NCBI GenBank assembly: GCA_040901465.1
Contig: JBBDYN010000028.1
Location: 62,001-126,000 of the forward strand
Reading direction: 5' to 3'
DNA: 64,000 nt
Source of the DNA: JAUSIF01 sp040901465
GTDB lineage: Bacteria; Pseudomonadota; Alphaproteobacteria; Rhizobiales; Xanthobacteraceae
Under the pieces are notes generated by a model. That model did not search any database, was not told where the DNA came from, and saw only the letters and a list, made by a program, of their open reading frames with translations. Positions 15,754 through 25,456 of this stretch are shown one piece after another (position 1 is the stretch's first letter; each line of letters opens with the position of its first letter). The translations under genes and the position numbers were made by a program.

Positions 15754-16833
15754 TCAGGCGCCGCAGTTGGATTTATCACGCCGCAGCATTTCGGCTGCAA
15801 GCGTGTCGAGATGATCGGCGCTCGTCCCGAGCGAGGAGCCGAGCCGCAAAATGCGGCGCAGTGGCACGTGCAGCCCGAATTCCCAGGTAAATCCAATCCC
15901 GCCGTGCAGCTGGATTGCGTGCTCTGCGACCTCGCGCGCGGCCGACGAGCAATAAGCCTTAGCCACGTGCGCCGCATGCCGGAAGGCTTCCGTCGGGAGC
16001 CGTGATCCGCTCGTGTTGCGGGCTGCGTCGAAGGCAGCAGCGGCATATTCGCTGGCCGCATGCATGCCTTGCACGCGCACCCAGTCGTCGGCGACCACGT
16101 GCCGGAGCGCCTGGTTCGAGCCGATGACCTTGCCGAACTGAACCCGCTCCTTGAGATATTTCACCGTAGCGTCGAGGCAATGCTCGGCTGCCCCCGTAAG
16201 CTCCGCCGCCGCCAGCACGGCGAGCATCGGCTGCAACTCGTGCTCGATCACGTCGGCGGCCTCGACGCCGTAATCGAGTTCAACCCGGTACATGGGATAG
16301 GTCAGATCGAGCTCAGGGGCGGCAGAAATTGAAGGACCAAGCCCGGTGAGATCGACGATCGTGGCCCAGGGCCCCGGGTCGTTGCGGTCGGAACGCCTCA
16401 CCGGCACCGCGAGCCAGCGCGCGCTGTCGGCGAAGGCAACGGTCAAACTCCCGCGCAATCTTGCGCGTCCTTTGGCAGTCGCGCTGATCTGCGCCTCTCC
16501 GCCGGTCGCGCAAGTCGCGATCGCCGCGCCGCTCAGGATTTCCGCGACCGCGTCGGGCCGCACGCGGCTGAGAAGTGAGGCGGCGGCGATGGTTTCGATC
16601 ACGGGGAAGGGCGTCTGCATACGGCCGGCCTCGGTCGCGACCGCGAGTGCGTCGGTCAGACCGAGGCCGAGTCCGCCGGCCGCATCCGGGGCCATCAAGC
16701 CGAACACGCCGTGTTCGGCGAGCGCCGTTCCAATTGTCGCGCCGTCGCCGGATTTCGGCACGCGCGCGAGCAATCCGCGCACGCTCGTCGCGAGCATTTG
16801 TTGCTCGGAGGAAAAATCGAAATGAAGGCCCAT
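15754..16833 (-). CDS. acyl-CoA dehydrogenase family protein (second subunit type)
   Basis: A 359-residue acyl-CoA dehydrogenase-like flavoprotein: EQQMLATSVRGLLARV at the start, HGVFGLMAPDAAGGLGLGL, and the C-terminal IQLHGGIGFTWEFGLHVPLRR block. It lacks the YxGT segment carrying the catalytic glutamate, which is present in the neighbouring dehydrogenase at 16.9 kb. Paired short/long acyl-CoA dehydrogenases of this kind often form alpha-beta heteromers acting on sterol side-chain or bulky acyl-CoAs. The 20-nt gap supports co-translation. Heteromer formation is inferred. Confidence 0.88.
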   Translation of the reverse strand: MGLHFDFSSEQQMLATSVRGLLARVPKSGDGATIGTALAEHGVFGLMAPDAAGGLGLGLTDALAVATEAGRMQTPFPVIETIAAASLLSRVRPDAVAEILSGAAIATCATGGEAQISATAKGRARLRGSLTVAFADSARWLAVPVRRSDRNDPGPWATIVDLTGLGPSISAAPELDLTYPMYRVELDYGVEAADVIEHELQPMLAVLAAAELTGAAEHCLDATVKYLKERVQFGKVIGSNQALRHVVADDWVRVQGMHAASEYAAAAFDAARNTSGSRLPTEAFRHAAHVAKAYCSSAAREVAEHAIQLHGGIGFTWEFGLHVPLRRILRLGSSLGTSADHLDTLAAEMLRRDKSNCGA

Positions 16834-16853
16834 CTGGCTGCACTTCGTCCCGG

Positions 16854-18020
16854 CTAACGGGGCAGACCGAGCACGCGGTCGGCGATGATATTGCGCTGGA
16901 TTTCCGAAGTGCCCGCGTAGATCGTCTCGGCGCGCGATTGCAGATAGATGTCGCGGAACGGCTCGGCGGCTTCGCCGTTCGCGAAATCCTCGCCCAGGAT
17001 ATCCACCGCAAGATCTGCGAGCTTCTGGTGCGCCTCGCTCCAGGCGAGTTTCTGCAGGCTCGCCTCGGGGCCGATGGTCGCGCCGTTCGCGATTCGGCTC
17101 ACCACTTTCAGATTATGATAACGCAACACCTCGATCTCGACATGCACCGCGGCGAGCCGCCGCCGGAAGCCCGCGTCCTCGGCGAGCCGCCGCGAGCCCG
17201 AGCGCTCGAGCAGCGCGATCAGCGCGCGCAGCTCATTCGCAAACCGCGCCTGCCGGTAGAGCCGCGTCGTCGCCCGTTCGAAGCCAAGCACGCCGTTCGC
17301 CACGCGCCAGCCGTCATTGACCGCACCGAGACGCAGTGAATCGGCGACCCGCACGTCGTCGAGAAAGACTTCGTTGAACTCGCTGCGGCCGGTGATCTGT
17401 TTCAGCGGCTTGATGGTGATGCCCCTCAAATCCATCGGCATCAGGAATAGCGTAATGCCCTTGTGCTTCAGCGCCTCGCGGTCCGTGCGCGCGAGCAGGA
17501 TGCAAAAGTTCGAATAGCGCGCGTAGCTCGTCCAGACCTTCTGCCCTGTAATGAGCCAATGCGCGCCGTCGCGCACCGCGTGCGTCTGCACCGAGGCGAG
17601 ATCGGAGCCCGCGTTCGGCTCGGAGAATCCCTGGCACCACACGTCGTCGAGCCGCAGCAGGCGGGGGATATAGTGCCGCTTCTGCTCCTCGGTCCCGATC
17701 GCGAGCATGATCGGGCCTACGAGCTCGCGGCCGATACTGTTGATGCCCTCGGGTGCCGCAACGCGACCCAGCTCTTCCTGCACGATATAGTGCTCGACGA
17801 ACGTGAGCCCCTGGCCGCCATAGGCCCTGGGCCAGGCGACGCCGCTATAGCCCGCATCATAGAGCTTCCGCTCCCATTCCTTCTGGAAGCGTGCATTGTC
17901 GTCTTCGTCGTCCGGTCCGCGGAACGGATTGCCGTTCGCTGGCCGTGGAAGGTTTTTCTCGATCCAGGCGCGCACTTCGGCGCGGTAGCGCTCCTGCTCC
18001 GGCGTGAAGCGAATATCCAT
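16854..18020 (-). CDS. acyl-CoA dehydrogenase
   Basis: 388 residues with the complete family pattern. The N-terminal helical domain begins RFTPEQERYRAEVRAWIEKNLP. The flavin-binding middle domain carries CQGFSEPNAGSDLASVQT and ITGQKVWTSYA. The C-terminal domain carries the catalytic glutamate in ETIYAGTSEIQRNIIADRVLGLPR (about residue 365). FAD-dependent alpha,beta-desaturation of an acyl-CoA is expected, passing electrons to ETF. It is 2 nt from the ABC ATPase gene upstream and 20 nt from the partner dehydrogenase, so all are one operon. Chain specificity is unknown. Confidence 0.93.
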   Translation of the reverse strand: MDIRFTPEQERYRAEVRAWIEKNLPRPANGNPFRGPDDEDDNARFQKEWERKLYDAGYSGVAWPRAYGGQGLTFVEHYIVQEELGRVAAPEGINSIGRELVGPIMLAIGTEEQKRHYIPRLLRLDDVWCQGFSEPNAGSDLASVQTHAVRDGAHWLITGQKVWTSYARYSNFCILLARTDREALKHKGITLFLMPMDLRGITIKPLKQITGRSEFNEVFLDDVRVADSLRLGAVNDGWRVANGVLGFERATTRLYRQARFANELRALIALLERSGSRRLAEDAGFRRRLAAVHVEIEVLRYHNLKVVSRIANGATIGPEASLQKLAWSEAHQKLADLAVDILGEDFANGEAAEPFRDIYLQSRAETIYAGTSEIQRNIIADRVLGLPR

Positions 18021-18022
18021 GT

Positions 18023-18778
18023 TCAGGCGCTCACCGGGGCACCGCTGCCGAGATAGCGGCGCGTCAGCCGTTCGCGGTCCGCGAGCTCGGCGGACGTGCC
18101 TTCCATGGCGATCCGTCCGGTCTCGAGGATGTAGCCGTAGGAGGCCTGCCGCAGCGCCAGATTCACGTTTTGCTCGACCACCAGGATCGCGAGCTTTCGC
18201 TCGCGATTGATGCGGCCGAGAATTTCGAAAATTTCCTTGGCGAGGAATGGTGCCAAGCCGAGCGAGGCTTCATCCACGAGCAGCAGTCGCGGCTCTCCCA
18301 CGAGCGCGCGCCCGATCGCGAGCATCTGCTGCTCGCCGCCTGACAGGAGCCCCGCTTGCAGCCGCCGCCGCTCCGCGAGCAGCGGGAAATACGCATAGAT
18401 TTCGTCGAACTCCGATTTCTTGGCCTGCACGCGGCCGATGAGCGCGAAGGTCGCGGCCAGCAGATTTTCTTCCACCGTCATGGTCGGAAACACATGCCGG
18501 CCTTCGCGCACGTGCAGCAGCCCGCGGCGCGCGAGCTTGTGCGAGGGAACGCTGCCGATCGCCTCACCGAAGAAGGTGATGCGACCGGCGACGATTCGCC
18601 CGTTTTCGAAAGGCAGGAGCCCCGAGATCGACTTCAGGGTCGTCGACTTCCCGGCGCCGTTGGCGCCGAGAAGTGCAACGAAGCCGCCATCCGGCACCAC
18701 GATCGACATGCCGCGGATGGCCGTGATCGCGCCGCCATAGACGACGTCGAGCCCCGTGATCTCGAGGGCGTTGGTCAA
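18023..18778 (-). CDS. branched-chain amino acid/carboxylate-type ABC transporter ATP-binding protein (LivF-like)
   Basis: A 251-residue ABC ATPase with Walker A GANGAGKST, signature LSGGEQQMLAIGRAL, Walker B LLLVDEASLGLAP and H-loop VEQNVNLAL, the standard LivF form. It powers import with the LivG-like ATPase at 22.0 kb and the two permeases. The gene falls between the solute receptor and the acyl-CoA dehydrogenases, so transport and metabolism of the substrate share a transcript. Confidence 0.94.
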   Translation of the reverse strand: MTNALEITGLDVVYGGAITAIRGMSIVVPDGGFVALLGANGAGKSTTLKSISGLLPFENGRIVAGRITFFGEAIGSVPSHKLARRGLLHVREGRHVFPTMTVEENLLAATFALIGRVQAKKSEFDEIYAYFPLLAERRRLQAGLLSGGEQQMLAIGRALVGEPRLLLVDEASLGLAPFLAKEIFEILGRINRERKLAILVVEQNVNLALRQASYGYILETGRIAMEGTSAELADRERLTRRYLGSGAPVSA

Positions 18779-18783
18779 GGGCG

Positions 18784-19986
18784 TTACTCGACCTTGATCC
18801 AGTTCGCCGCCGGCTTGAACGAGAACGAGTCCTTCGTCACGCTGAAGCGGTAGATCATGCCGTAGGGCAGGCGCTGATTTACCGTCGTGACCGGCACGCC
18901 GATCATTCCGCCGCTGTCCCAGTTCTTCAGTTCCTTCGCGGCGGTGATCAGGTTGTCGCCGTTCAGCGGCTTGCCCATGTCGATCGCCTTCGCGATCACG
19001 TCGCGGAGGTAAATCGCGAGTACCCAGCCCTGGATGTAGCCGACGTTGGTGTAGCCGTCGTACGGCTTGCCCCAGCCCTTGAGCGCGGCGTCGATTGCCT
19101 TCATCGCCCAGCCGTTATTGCCGGCGACGTTCATTTCGTAAGGCGCGACGCCAAGGAATCCGTCAGCCGCCGGACCCACGCCCTTCACGAGGTCGGCCTG
19201 CGAGCCATAGACGGTTCCCATGAACTCGGCCTTGATCCCGTACTCGCGCGACAGCTTGAGGATTTCCGGCCAAAGGTTGCCGGCATAGCCGTGGAAGATC
19301 ACGTAGTCGGGCGCCGCGTTGCGCAGCTTGATCACGTGCGGCGTGACGTCGATGCCGCTCCACTTGGTCTCTTCCTCGGCCACGATATTGAGGCCGAGGT
19401 CCTTCGCGCGCATTTTTGCGTGCTCCAGCGGATCGCGACCGAATTCGGTGGCGGTATAGACGAGCGCGACCTTCGGCGCGGGGCCCGTGCCCTGCTTGTC
19501 CTTGATGTACTTGTAGAGCATGTCGATCTGGTCGGAGTACGTCGGTCCGATCAGGATGTGATACGGATACTTCTTCGTGTCGACGAGGTCCGATGCGTAG
19601 CCCGTGTTCGACATCAGGATCTTGTGGCGGTCGTTGTTCTCCGGCGACACCGCGCGAATGAATGGCGTGCCGTCGCCGATCGAGAAGGCCATGTCGCCGC
19701 TTGCGATCGCCTTCTTCCAGCCGGCGATGCCGACGTCGACCTTGTATTCGGAGTCGTAGATATACGGATCGAGCTTGCGGCCCTTCACGCCGCCGTTCTT
19801 GTTGATCCAGTCGATCGCGTGCTGCCAGCCGGCCTGGTTCAATTGCCCGGTGAAGGCGATCGGGCCGGTGAGCGGCAGCTGCAAGCTGAACTTGATGTCT
19901 TGTGCCGTTGCGGGCGCGGCGCCCATGAGAAACGCCGACGCGCCGAGCGCGCCTGCGAATACCGCTGATCTCAACTTCGTGGACAT
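18784..19986 (-). CDS. ABC transporter periplasmic substrate-binding protein (LivK-like)
   Basis: 400 residues. MSTKLRSAVFAGALGASAFL and the following AAPATAQ form a Sec signal peptide, and the mature protein is a type I periplasmic-binding fold with SLQLPLTGPIAFTGQL and DPYIYDSEYKVDVG. Translation starts at 19986, behind GGAGGAG; the same frame is open far upstream, across livM, but without a start supported by family length. Family members bind branched-chain amino acids, amides or aromatic/aliphatic acids. The flanking acyl-CoA genes suggest a carboxylic acid ligand. Confidence 0.93.
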   Translation of the reverse strand: MSTKLRSAVFAGALGASAFLMGAAPATAQDIKFSLQLPLTGPIAFTGQLNQAGWQHAIDWINKNGGVKGRKLDPYIYDSEYKVDVGIAGWKKAIASGDMAFSIGDGTPFIRAVSPENNDRHKILMSNTGYASDLVDTKKYPYHILIGPTYSDQIDMLYKYIKDKQGTGPAPKVALVYTATEFGRDPLEHAKMRAKDLGLNIVAEEETKWSGIDVTPHVIKLRNAAPDYVIFHGYAGNLWPEILKLSREYGIKAEFMGTVYGSQADLVKGVGPAADGFLGVAPYEMNVAGNNGWAMKAIDAALKGWGKPYDGYTNVGYIQGWVLAIYLRDVIAKAIDMGKPLNGDNLITAAKELKNWDSGGMIGVPVTTVNQRLPYGMIYRFSVTKDSFSFKPAANWIKVE

Positions 19987-20078
19987 GGCTTGATCTCCTC
20001 CCATTGCCTGTTCCAAGTGCTTCCCGAGTACTGCTCCGGTGCCCGAGCGAGCGCGCCGCCCGGGCGATCGATTTCCAC

Positions 20079-21152
20079 TCAGTCTTTTCTTCCGCCCGCG
20101 CGCAGGCGGTCGACGAGACCCGCGAGGCCGCGGGGCTCGAAAACGAGGAATCCGACGATCAACGCGCCGAAGATGAACTCGCGCAGCGGCGATAAGATGC
20201 CGGCGACGTCCGCAGTCCCGCGCGGCCCGAAGATTTCCAGAACCTCGCGCAGGATTTCCGGCATCAGCGTCATGAATGCGGCTCCGAGAATGGAGCCGAG
20301 AATAGACGCCTGTCCGCCCACCACGACGGCCGCGAGAAAGAACACCGACGCGAGCAGCGTGAACTGGTCCGGGTTGACGATACGCAGGAACACCGCGAGC
20401 AGCGAGCCCGCGACGCCGGCGTATGCGGCGCCGAGTGCGAAGGCCAGGAGCTTGTAGCGCACGACATTGATGCCGAGCACCTCGGCCGCATAGTCGCGCT
20501 CGCGCAGCGCGATGAACGCGCGGCCGACGCGCGTGCGGAAGAGATTCCGCGCGACGATGAGGAGGACGACCATCAGACCGACCACGAAATAATAGAGTCC
20601 CTTGTCGCCGAGCCCGAACATGTTGACGCCCGGCACTGACAATCCCCGGTCGCCGCCCGTGACCGGCGTCCATTGCTGGAATACGAAATAGAGCGAGTAT
20701 TGCGCGGCGAGCGTCGCGATCGCGAGATAGACGCCCTTGATGCGGAGCGACGGCGCGCCGAACACGAGGCCGACGAGAAACGCCGCGAGCCCGCCGAACA
20801 CGAGATTGACGATGAGCGGCGTGCCGAGGTGGATCATCATCAGCGTGCTGACGTAGGCGCCGACGCCGATGAACGCCGAATGTCCGATCGAAAGTAGCCC
20901 GGCATAGCCGACCGTGATGTTCAGCCCGGCTGTCGCGATCACGTTGATCGCGACGAGCGTTGCCATGAACAGCAGATAGCCGCTGCCGGTCGCGGGAAAC
21001 GCGATCAGGGCGGCGGCAAGCAGCAGCCAGCCGCCGACTTGAAAGAGCGTCGTCGAGCGCGGTGCCGGTGCGGGCCGTGCCGCGGCGAGGCCAGCCGCCG
21101 CCGAACCACCATCCGGCGCGCGTGTGACCATCTTGTCGAACAGGCGCTGCAT
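20079..21152 (-). CDS. ABC transporter permease (LivM-like)
   Basis: 357 residues, largely hydrophobic, with about nine or ten membrane segments after a short cytoplasmic Pro/Ala-rich N-terminus. Family blocks NITVGYAGLLSIGHSAFIGVGAY and RVGRAFIALRERDYAAEVLGINV (the EAA-like loop contacting the ATPase) are present. The ATG at 21152 shares one base with the livH stop codon (TGATG), showing translational coupling. Below it, 92 nt separate it from the receptor gene. Confidence 0.94.
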   Translation of the reverse strand: MQRLFDKMVTRAPDGGSAAAGLAAARPAPAPRSTTLFQVGGWLLLAAALIAFPATGSGYLLFMATLVAINVIATAGLNITVGYAGLLSIGHSAFIGVGAYVSTLMMIHLGTPLIVNLVFGGLAAFLVGLVFGAPSLRIKGVYLAIATLAAQYSLYFVFQQWTPVTGGDRGLSVPGVNMFGLGDKGLYYFVVGLMVVLLIVARNLFRTRVGRAFIALRERDYAAEVLGINVVRYKLLAFALGAAYAGVAGSLLAVFLRIVNPDQFTLLASVFFLAAVVVGGQASILGSILGAAFMTLMPEILREVLEIFGPRGTADVAGILSPLREFIFGALIVGFLVFEPRGLAGLVDRLRAGGRKD

Positions 21153-22024
21153 CAGATGCGCTCGATCTGCTGCTCGCCGAACAAGCCGGCCGGCTTGAAC
21201 GTCATCACGAGCAGGACAATGAGATACGGCATGAACGCCTGCCACGCGGCGCCGAGATAGGCGCCGACCAGCGTCTCGACCCAGCCGATGAAAATGCCGG
21301 CGATCACGACGCCGCCGACGCTTGTCATGCCGCCGAGCATCACGACGGCGAGCACGTTCAGCGCCACGAGCCCGAGCGTCGGCGTAATGCCGTTGAGCGA
21401 GCCGACGACGATGCCGGAGCAGGCCGCGAGCACCCCGCCGATCGCCCAGGTGAGCGTGAAAATGCGCCGGATATTGATCCCCATGCCCTCGGCCGTGAGC
21501 TGGTCCGACGACGTGGCGCGGATCGCGATGCCGGCGCGCGAGAACCGGTAATAGAGAATGAAGAGGGTGGCGATGATGCCGACCGCGAGGCAGCCCCACG
21601 CGAGCTTGCCCGGGACGAGAAGGTCGCCGATGAAGATCGGCGCGCGCGGCAGGAAGTCGGGCAATTGCACGATATCCGGACCCCAGATCAGCCCGGCAAT
21701 GCCGCGCAACATGCTGCCGACGCCGAGCGTCACCAGCACGAGCACGATCACCGGCTGCCCGAGCAGCGGTTGCAGCAATCCGCGTTCAATCGCGATCGCG
21801 GTCAAGATCGATCCTGCGAGCGCGAGCACGATGCCGAGCGGCCAGCCGAGCTGCAACTGCACCGTCGCCGCGAAGAACAGATAGGCCCCGAACATCATCA
21901 TCTCGCCCATGGCGAAATTGAAGATGTTCGTGGACTTGAAGATGATGACGAAGCCGAGCGCGGCGAGCACATACATGCTCCCCGAAGCGACCCCGATCAC
22001 ACTGAACTCGAGAAACTGCAGCAC
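21152..22024 (-). CDS. ABC transporter permease (LivH-like)
   Basis: A 290-residue integral membrane protein, normal for LivH. Starts MLQFLEFSVIGVASGSMYVLAALG, the usual first helix, and carries GIAIRATSSDQLTAEGMGINIRRIF, the cytoplasmic loop that docks on the ATPase. It forms the transmembrane pore with the LivM-like partner. It follows the LivG-like ATPase gene by 13 nt and overlaps livM by one base. Confidence 0.94.
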   Translation of the reverse strand: MLQFLEFSVIGVASGSMYVLAALGFVIIFKSTNIFNFAMGEMMMFGAYLFFAATVQLQLGWPLGIVLALAGSILTAIAIERGLLQPLLGQPVIVLVLVTLGVGSMLRGIAGLIWGPDIVQLPDFLPRAPIFIGDLLVPGKLAWGCLAVGIIATLFILYYRFSRAGIAIRATSSDQLTAEGMGINIRRIFTLTWAIGGVLAACSGIVVGSLNGITPTLGLVALNVLAVVMLGGMTSVGGVVIAGIFIGWVETLVGAYLGAAWQAFMPYLIVLLVMTFKPAGLFGEQQIERI

Positions 22025-22037
22025 GATCGGTCCCCGC

Positions 22038-22805
22038 CTATTCCGCGCCGAGATAAGCTTCGATCACGGCTGGATGCCTGCGCACCGTCTCCGGATCGCC
22101 GGCGGCGATCAGCTTGCCGAAGTTCAGCACCGCCACGTGATGGGAAAGGCCCATCACCATTTCCATGTCGTGGTCGATAAGGAGCGTGGTGGTGCCCCAT
22201 TCCGTGACGCATCGGCGAAGATATTCCGCCATGCTGACTTTTTCCGACACGTTCATGCCGGCGAACGGCTCGTCCACGAGCAGGAGTCGCGGCCGCATCA
22301 CGAGCGCGCGCGCAAGCTCGACGCGCTTTTGCATGCCGTAGGGCAGGCCCGCGATCTCGCGGTCGCGGATCTCGCCAAGCTGAAGGAATTCGATGACCTC
22401 TTCGTCAACTCGCTGCGTAAGCGCTGCTTCCTCGCGCCGCGCCCAGCCGAGATAGATGCCGGAGGTGAAGACGTTCGCTTTCAATTGCGCATGCGCGCCG
22501 AGCTTGATGTTTTCGAGCACCGTCATGCCCTCGAACAGCGCGATGTTCTGGAACGTGCGCGCGATGCCGAGCGTCGAGCGCCTATGCGCCGGCATCGCAA
22601 GAATGTCGGCCCCATCGAATTTCACCGCCCCCGCGGAAGGCCGATAGAAGCCCGAGACCACGTTGAAGAAGCTGGTCTTGCCGGCGCCGTTCGGACCGAT
22701 GATCGCCGTGATGCGGCCCTGCTTGACCGACGTCGAGACCCCCGAAAGCGCCGCGATCCCGCCAAACGCAAGGGAAATGCCGTCGACTTCGAGCAACTCC
22801 GCCAT
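22038..22805 (-). CDS. ABC transporter ATP-binding protein (LivG-like)
   Basis: 255 residues from the ATG at 22805; upstream the frame is open but lacks similarity to the family. Walker A is GPNGAGKTS, the Q-loop region RTFQNIALFEGMTVLENI is typical of LivG, the signature is LPYGMQKRVELARAL, and Walker B is LLLVDEPFAGMN. It is the first gene of the minus-strand operon livG-livH-livM-livK-livF-acyl-CoA dehydrogenases-hydratase. The operon promoter should lie in the 425-nt gap before 23231. Confidence 0.94.
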   Translation of the reverse strand: MAELLEVDGISLAFGGIAALSGVSTSVKQGRITAIIGPNGAGKTSFFNVVSGFYRPSAGAVKFDGADILAMPAHRRSTLGIARTFQNIALFEGMTVLENIKLGAHAQLKANVFTSGIYLGWARREEAALTQRVDEEVIEFLQLGEIRDREIAGLPYGMQKRVELARALVMRPRLLLVDEPFAGMNVSEKVSMAEYLRRCVTEWGTTTLLIDHDMEMVMGLSHHVAVLNFGKLIAAGDPETVRRHPAVIEAYLGAE

Positions 22806-23230
22806 TCGTACAGCCCCATCCTCCGACGGATTGCAGCCACGTGAAGCGTGGCCGTCAGACTCGTTCGAATCCGAAGCCCGGCGTTCCTGCGTCGTTGCGC
22901 GACCGCGCGGGAGAATGCGGCACCGGATCGGGTAGCAACGGGCCCCGATCGTGAAAGTGCGCGAGTTCCTCCCGAGGCGTTTGCGGCGTTCGAGTCGTTG
23001 TTCTTTTTTGCTCGCGCAAAAACCGTATCCGAGGCCGTCGCGCCACGGAATGATGAGCAACGCACAGGATTATTGCAATCCTCGCAAAGATAAGGTGCTG
23101 CGGCGCGATATGATCGTCCGCTGCAGAGACGAATTTGCCGCGCGCCGCGGTTTCGGTTTGCATGAAGCCGCTCGAATGTGATGTGACGGGAGCAGGCTGA
23201 CCAGGTTCGATCGGCCGAGGACGCCAATTA
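22806..23230. other. intergenic region between divergent transport and hydrolase operons
   Basis: 425 nt with no gene I can support; the short open frames here lack ribosome-binding sites and family patterns. It must contain the divergent promoters for the livG operon (minus) and the hydrolase/CoA-transferase operon (plus). I could not pick out a convincing -35/-10 pair or operator by eye. Confidence 0.5.
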
Positions 23231-24109
23231 ATGCTCAAGATCGGACAAGTGGAGGTCACACGGATCGAGGAGGTCGTGCTCCACGAGCAAACAAGTCTGT
23301 TCGCCGAATGGACCGACGCGACCCTCGATCAATATCGCGATCTCATGGTGCCGAGCTTCTACGACGTCGAGGCCGGCGCCTTCCGCGTGAGCATCCATAG
23401 CTGGCTCCTCAAGACGCCGAAGGAGACCATCCTCATCGACACCTGCGGCGGCAATCACAAGGATCGCCCGGCGTCGCCGCGATTTCATCAGCTGAACACG
23501 CCCTATCTCGAACGTCTGAAGGCCGCCGGCGCCTCGCCCGCCGATGTCACGACCGTGATCTGCACGCATCTGCATATCGATCACGTCGGCTGGAATACGC
23601 ATCTCGTCGACGGCCAATGGGTGCCGACTTTCCCGAACGCGAAATACATCTTTCCGCGCATCGAGGTCGAATGGCGCGATCCCAAGCGCGGTGCCAAGGA
23701 AAAGCCGCCCGCCGTGAATCTGCCGTTCGTCGACAGCGTGCAGCCGATCATCGATGCCGGCATGGCGACGCTTGTCGAGAGCAACGAGCGTTTCGGCGAC
23801 GAGATCGATTTCATTCCGACGCCCGGGCATGCGCCCGGAATGATGGCCGTGCGTCTGCGTTCCGGCGGCAAGGAAGCGGTTTTCGTCGCCGACGTGACGC
23901 ATCTGCCAATTCAGATTTATCACCCGGGCTGGAGCACGAAGTACTGCGAGGACCAGCTTCTCGCAGCGCAAACACGCCGGCGCATGTTCGAGTACCTCGC
24001 CGACAATCGCAGCCTCATGTTTCCGGGCCACTACAATCGTCCCCACGGCGGCTATCTCTCGCGGCGCGGCGGCGGATTCACCTTCACGCCGACCGAGCGA
24101 GTGCCGTAG
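23231..24109 (+). CDS. MBL-fold metallohydrolase
   Basis: 292 residues of the metallo-beta-lactamase fold with the metal-binding motif HLHIDH (His113 to His118), a second site TPGHAPG, VFVADVTH and a terminal PGHYNRP. The start MLKIGQVEVTRIEEVVLHEQ and length match the quorum-quenching-lactonase-like/glyoxalase-like group. In this setting, ahead of a CoA-transferase and two hydratases, it may hydrolyse a lactone or thioester of the catabolised compound, but that is inference from position alone. Confidence 0.88.
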   Translation: MLKIGQVEVTRIEEVVLHEQTSLFAEWTDATLDQYRDLMVPSFYDVEAGAFRVSIHSWLLKTPKETILIDTCGGNHKDRPASPRFHQLNTPYLERLKAAGASPADVTTVICTHLHIDHVGWNTHLVDGQWVPTFPNAKYIFPRIEVEWRDPKRGAKEKPPAVNLPFVDSVQPIIDAGMATLVESNERFGDEIDFIPTPGHAPGMMAVRLRSGGKEAVFVADVTHLPIQIYHPGWSTKYCEDQLLAAQTRRRMFEYLADNRSLMFPGHYNRPHGGYLSRRGGGFTFTPTERVP

Positions 24110-24196
24110 TTCGGGGCTGAAACCGACTTTTGCCGTGGGTGCAACTTCCGGCGCGGCGCGACTGCGATAGGTTGCGCCGGTGGGCGGGAACAGGGA

Positions 24197-25447
24197 ATGA
24201 GGATGAAAGAGGCGTCACCGGGAGCGCTCGCCGGCATCAAGGTCGCCGATTTTACCCGCGTGTTCGCCGGGCCCGCCGCGACGCAGATGCTCGGCGATCT
24301 CGGCGCCGACGTGATCAAGGTCGAGGACCCGGCTGTCGGCGACGCCGCGCGCGTGTTCGGGATCGGCGACAGCAGCGATCACCCGCTGGCCGGCGTGAGC
24401 GCGGCCTTCATCGCGCTGAACCGCAACAAGCGCAGCATCGCTCTCGACCTGAAATCGGCGGAAGGAGGCGGCGTCGCACGCCGGCTGGTCGCCAACAGCG
24501 ACGTGCTCGTGCACAATTTTCGGCCCGGCGTGATGCAGCGTCTTGGCCTCGGCTACGAGGACGCGCGCAAGGAAAATCCCCGCATCATCTATTGCGAGAT
24601 TTCCGGCTACGGCAGCACCGGCCCGCTCGCGACCAAGGGCGCGAACGATCTCGCGATGCAGGCGCACTCGGGGCTGATCAGCATCACTGGCACGGAAGCA
24701 GGCGAAGTGGTGCGCTGCGGCAGCGCCGTCGTCGATCTTCACTGCGGAGCGATCGCAACGACCGCGATTCTCGCGGCCCTGCTGCACCGCGAACGCACCG
24801 GCAAGGGCCAGCGCGTCGAGGCGTCGCTCCTCGCATCGAGCGCCGATCTGATGTCTTACTTCTACGGCGAGTATTGGCTCGACGGCACGATTCCGAAGCC
24901 CATGGGCACCGCGAACCGGCTTGGCGTGCCGAACCAAGCGTTCCCGACCACAGACGGCGCGGTGATTATCGTCGCGAACGACGACGGCATGTGGAAGCGC
25001 ATCGCCCGGGCGCTCGACCCGACGAAGCTCGATCTCCCGGAGTTCCGCCCGATCTCCGGCCGCCGGCAGCATCGCGCGCGGCTGATCGGGACGATCGCGG
25101 AAATCACGCGCACGTTCTCGACCGAGCAATTGCTCGCGCGGCTGGAAGCGGAAAAGGTTGTGGCGAGCCCTTTGTATAATGTCGCGCAGGCGGCCGAGCA
25201 CGCGCAGTTGAAGGCGATCGGCGGCATCGCCGAGGTTGAGATCGAAGGTACGCCGGTGAAGGTGATCACCGCGCCGTTCCGGATGGGCGCGACGCCGCCC
25301 TCGATCAGGAACGCGCCGCCCGCGCTCGCCGCGCACACCGACGAAGTTTTGCGCGAACTTGGCTACAAGACGGACGAGATCGCCGGTTTGCGCCGCGCGG
25401 GCGCGTTCGGGGCCGAAGCGTCGGCAGCGAGCGGGAAGCGAAGCTAG
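24197..25447 (+). CDS. CaiB/BaiF-family CoA-transferase
   Basis: 416 residues. VADFTRVFAGPAATQMLGDLGADVIKVEDP, NRNKRSIALDLKSAEGG, IYCEISGYGSTGP and the catalytic Asp180 (CGSAVVDLHCG) identify a class III CoA-transferase. Together with the two MaoC-type genes just downstream it resembles modules where an acid is activated by CoA transfer and then hydrated, as in itaconate/mesaconate-type pathways. The ending is Ala/Ser rich. It is a distant paralogue of the enzyme at 12.4 kb on the other strand. Confidence 0.92.
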   Translation: MRMKEASPGALAGIKVADFTRVFAGPAATQMLGDLGADVIKVEDPAVGDAARVFGIGDSSDHPLAGVSAAFIALNRNKRSIALDLKSAEGGGVARRLVANSDVLVHNFRPGVMQRLGLGYEDARKENPRIIYCEISGYGSTGPLATKGANDLAMQAHSGLISITGTEAGEVVRCGSAVVDLHCGAIATTAILAALLHRERTGKGQRVEASLLASSADLMSYFYGEYWLDGTIPKPMGTANRLGVPNQAFPTTDGAVIIVANDDGMWKRIARALDPTKLDLPEFRPISGRRQHRARLIGTIAEITRTFSTEQLLARLEAEKVVASPLYNVAQAAEHAQLKAIGGIAEVEIEGTPVKVITAPFRMGATPPSIRNAPPALAAHTDEVLRELGYKTDEIAGLRRAGAFGAEASAASGKRS

Positions 25448-25456
25448 GAGGAAGGA

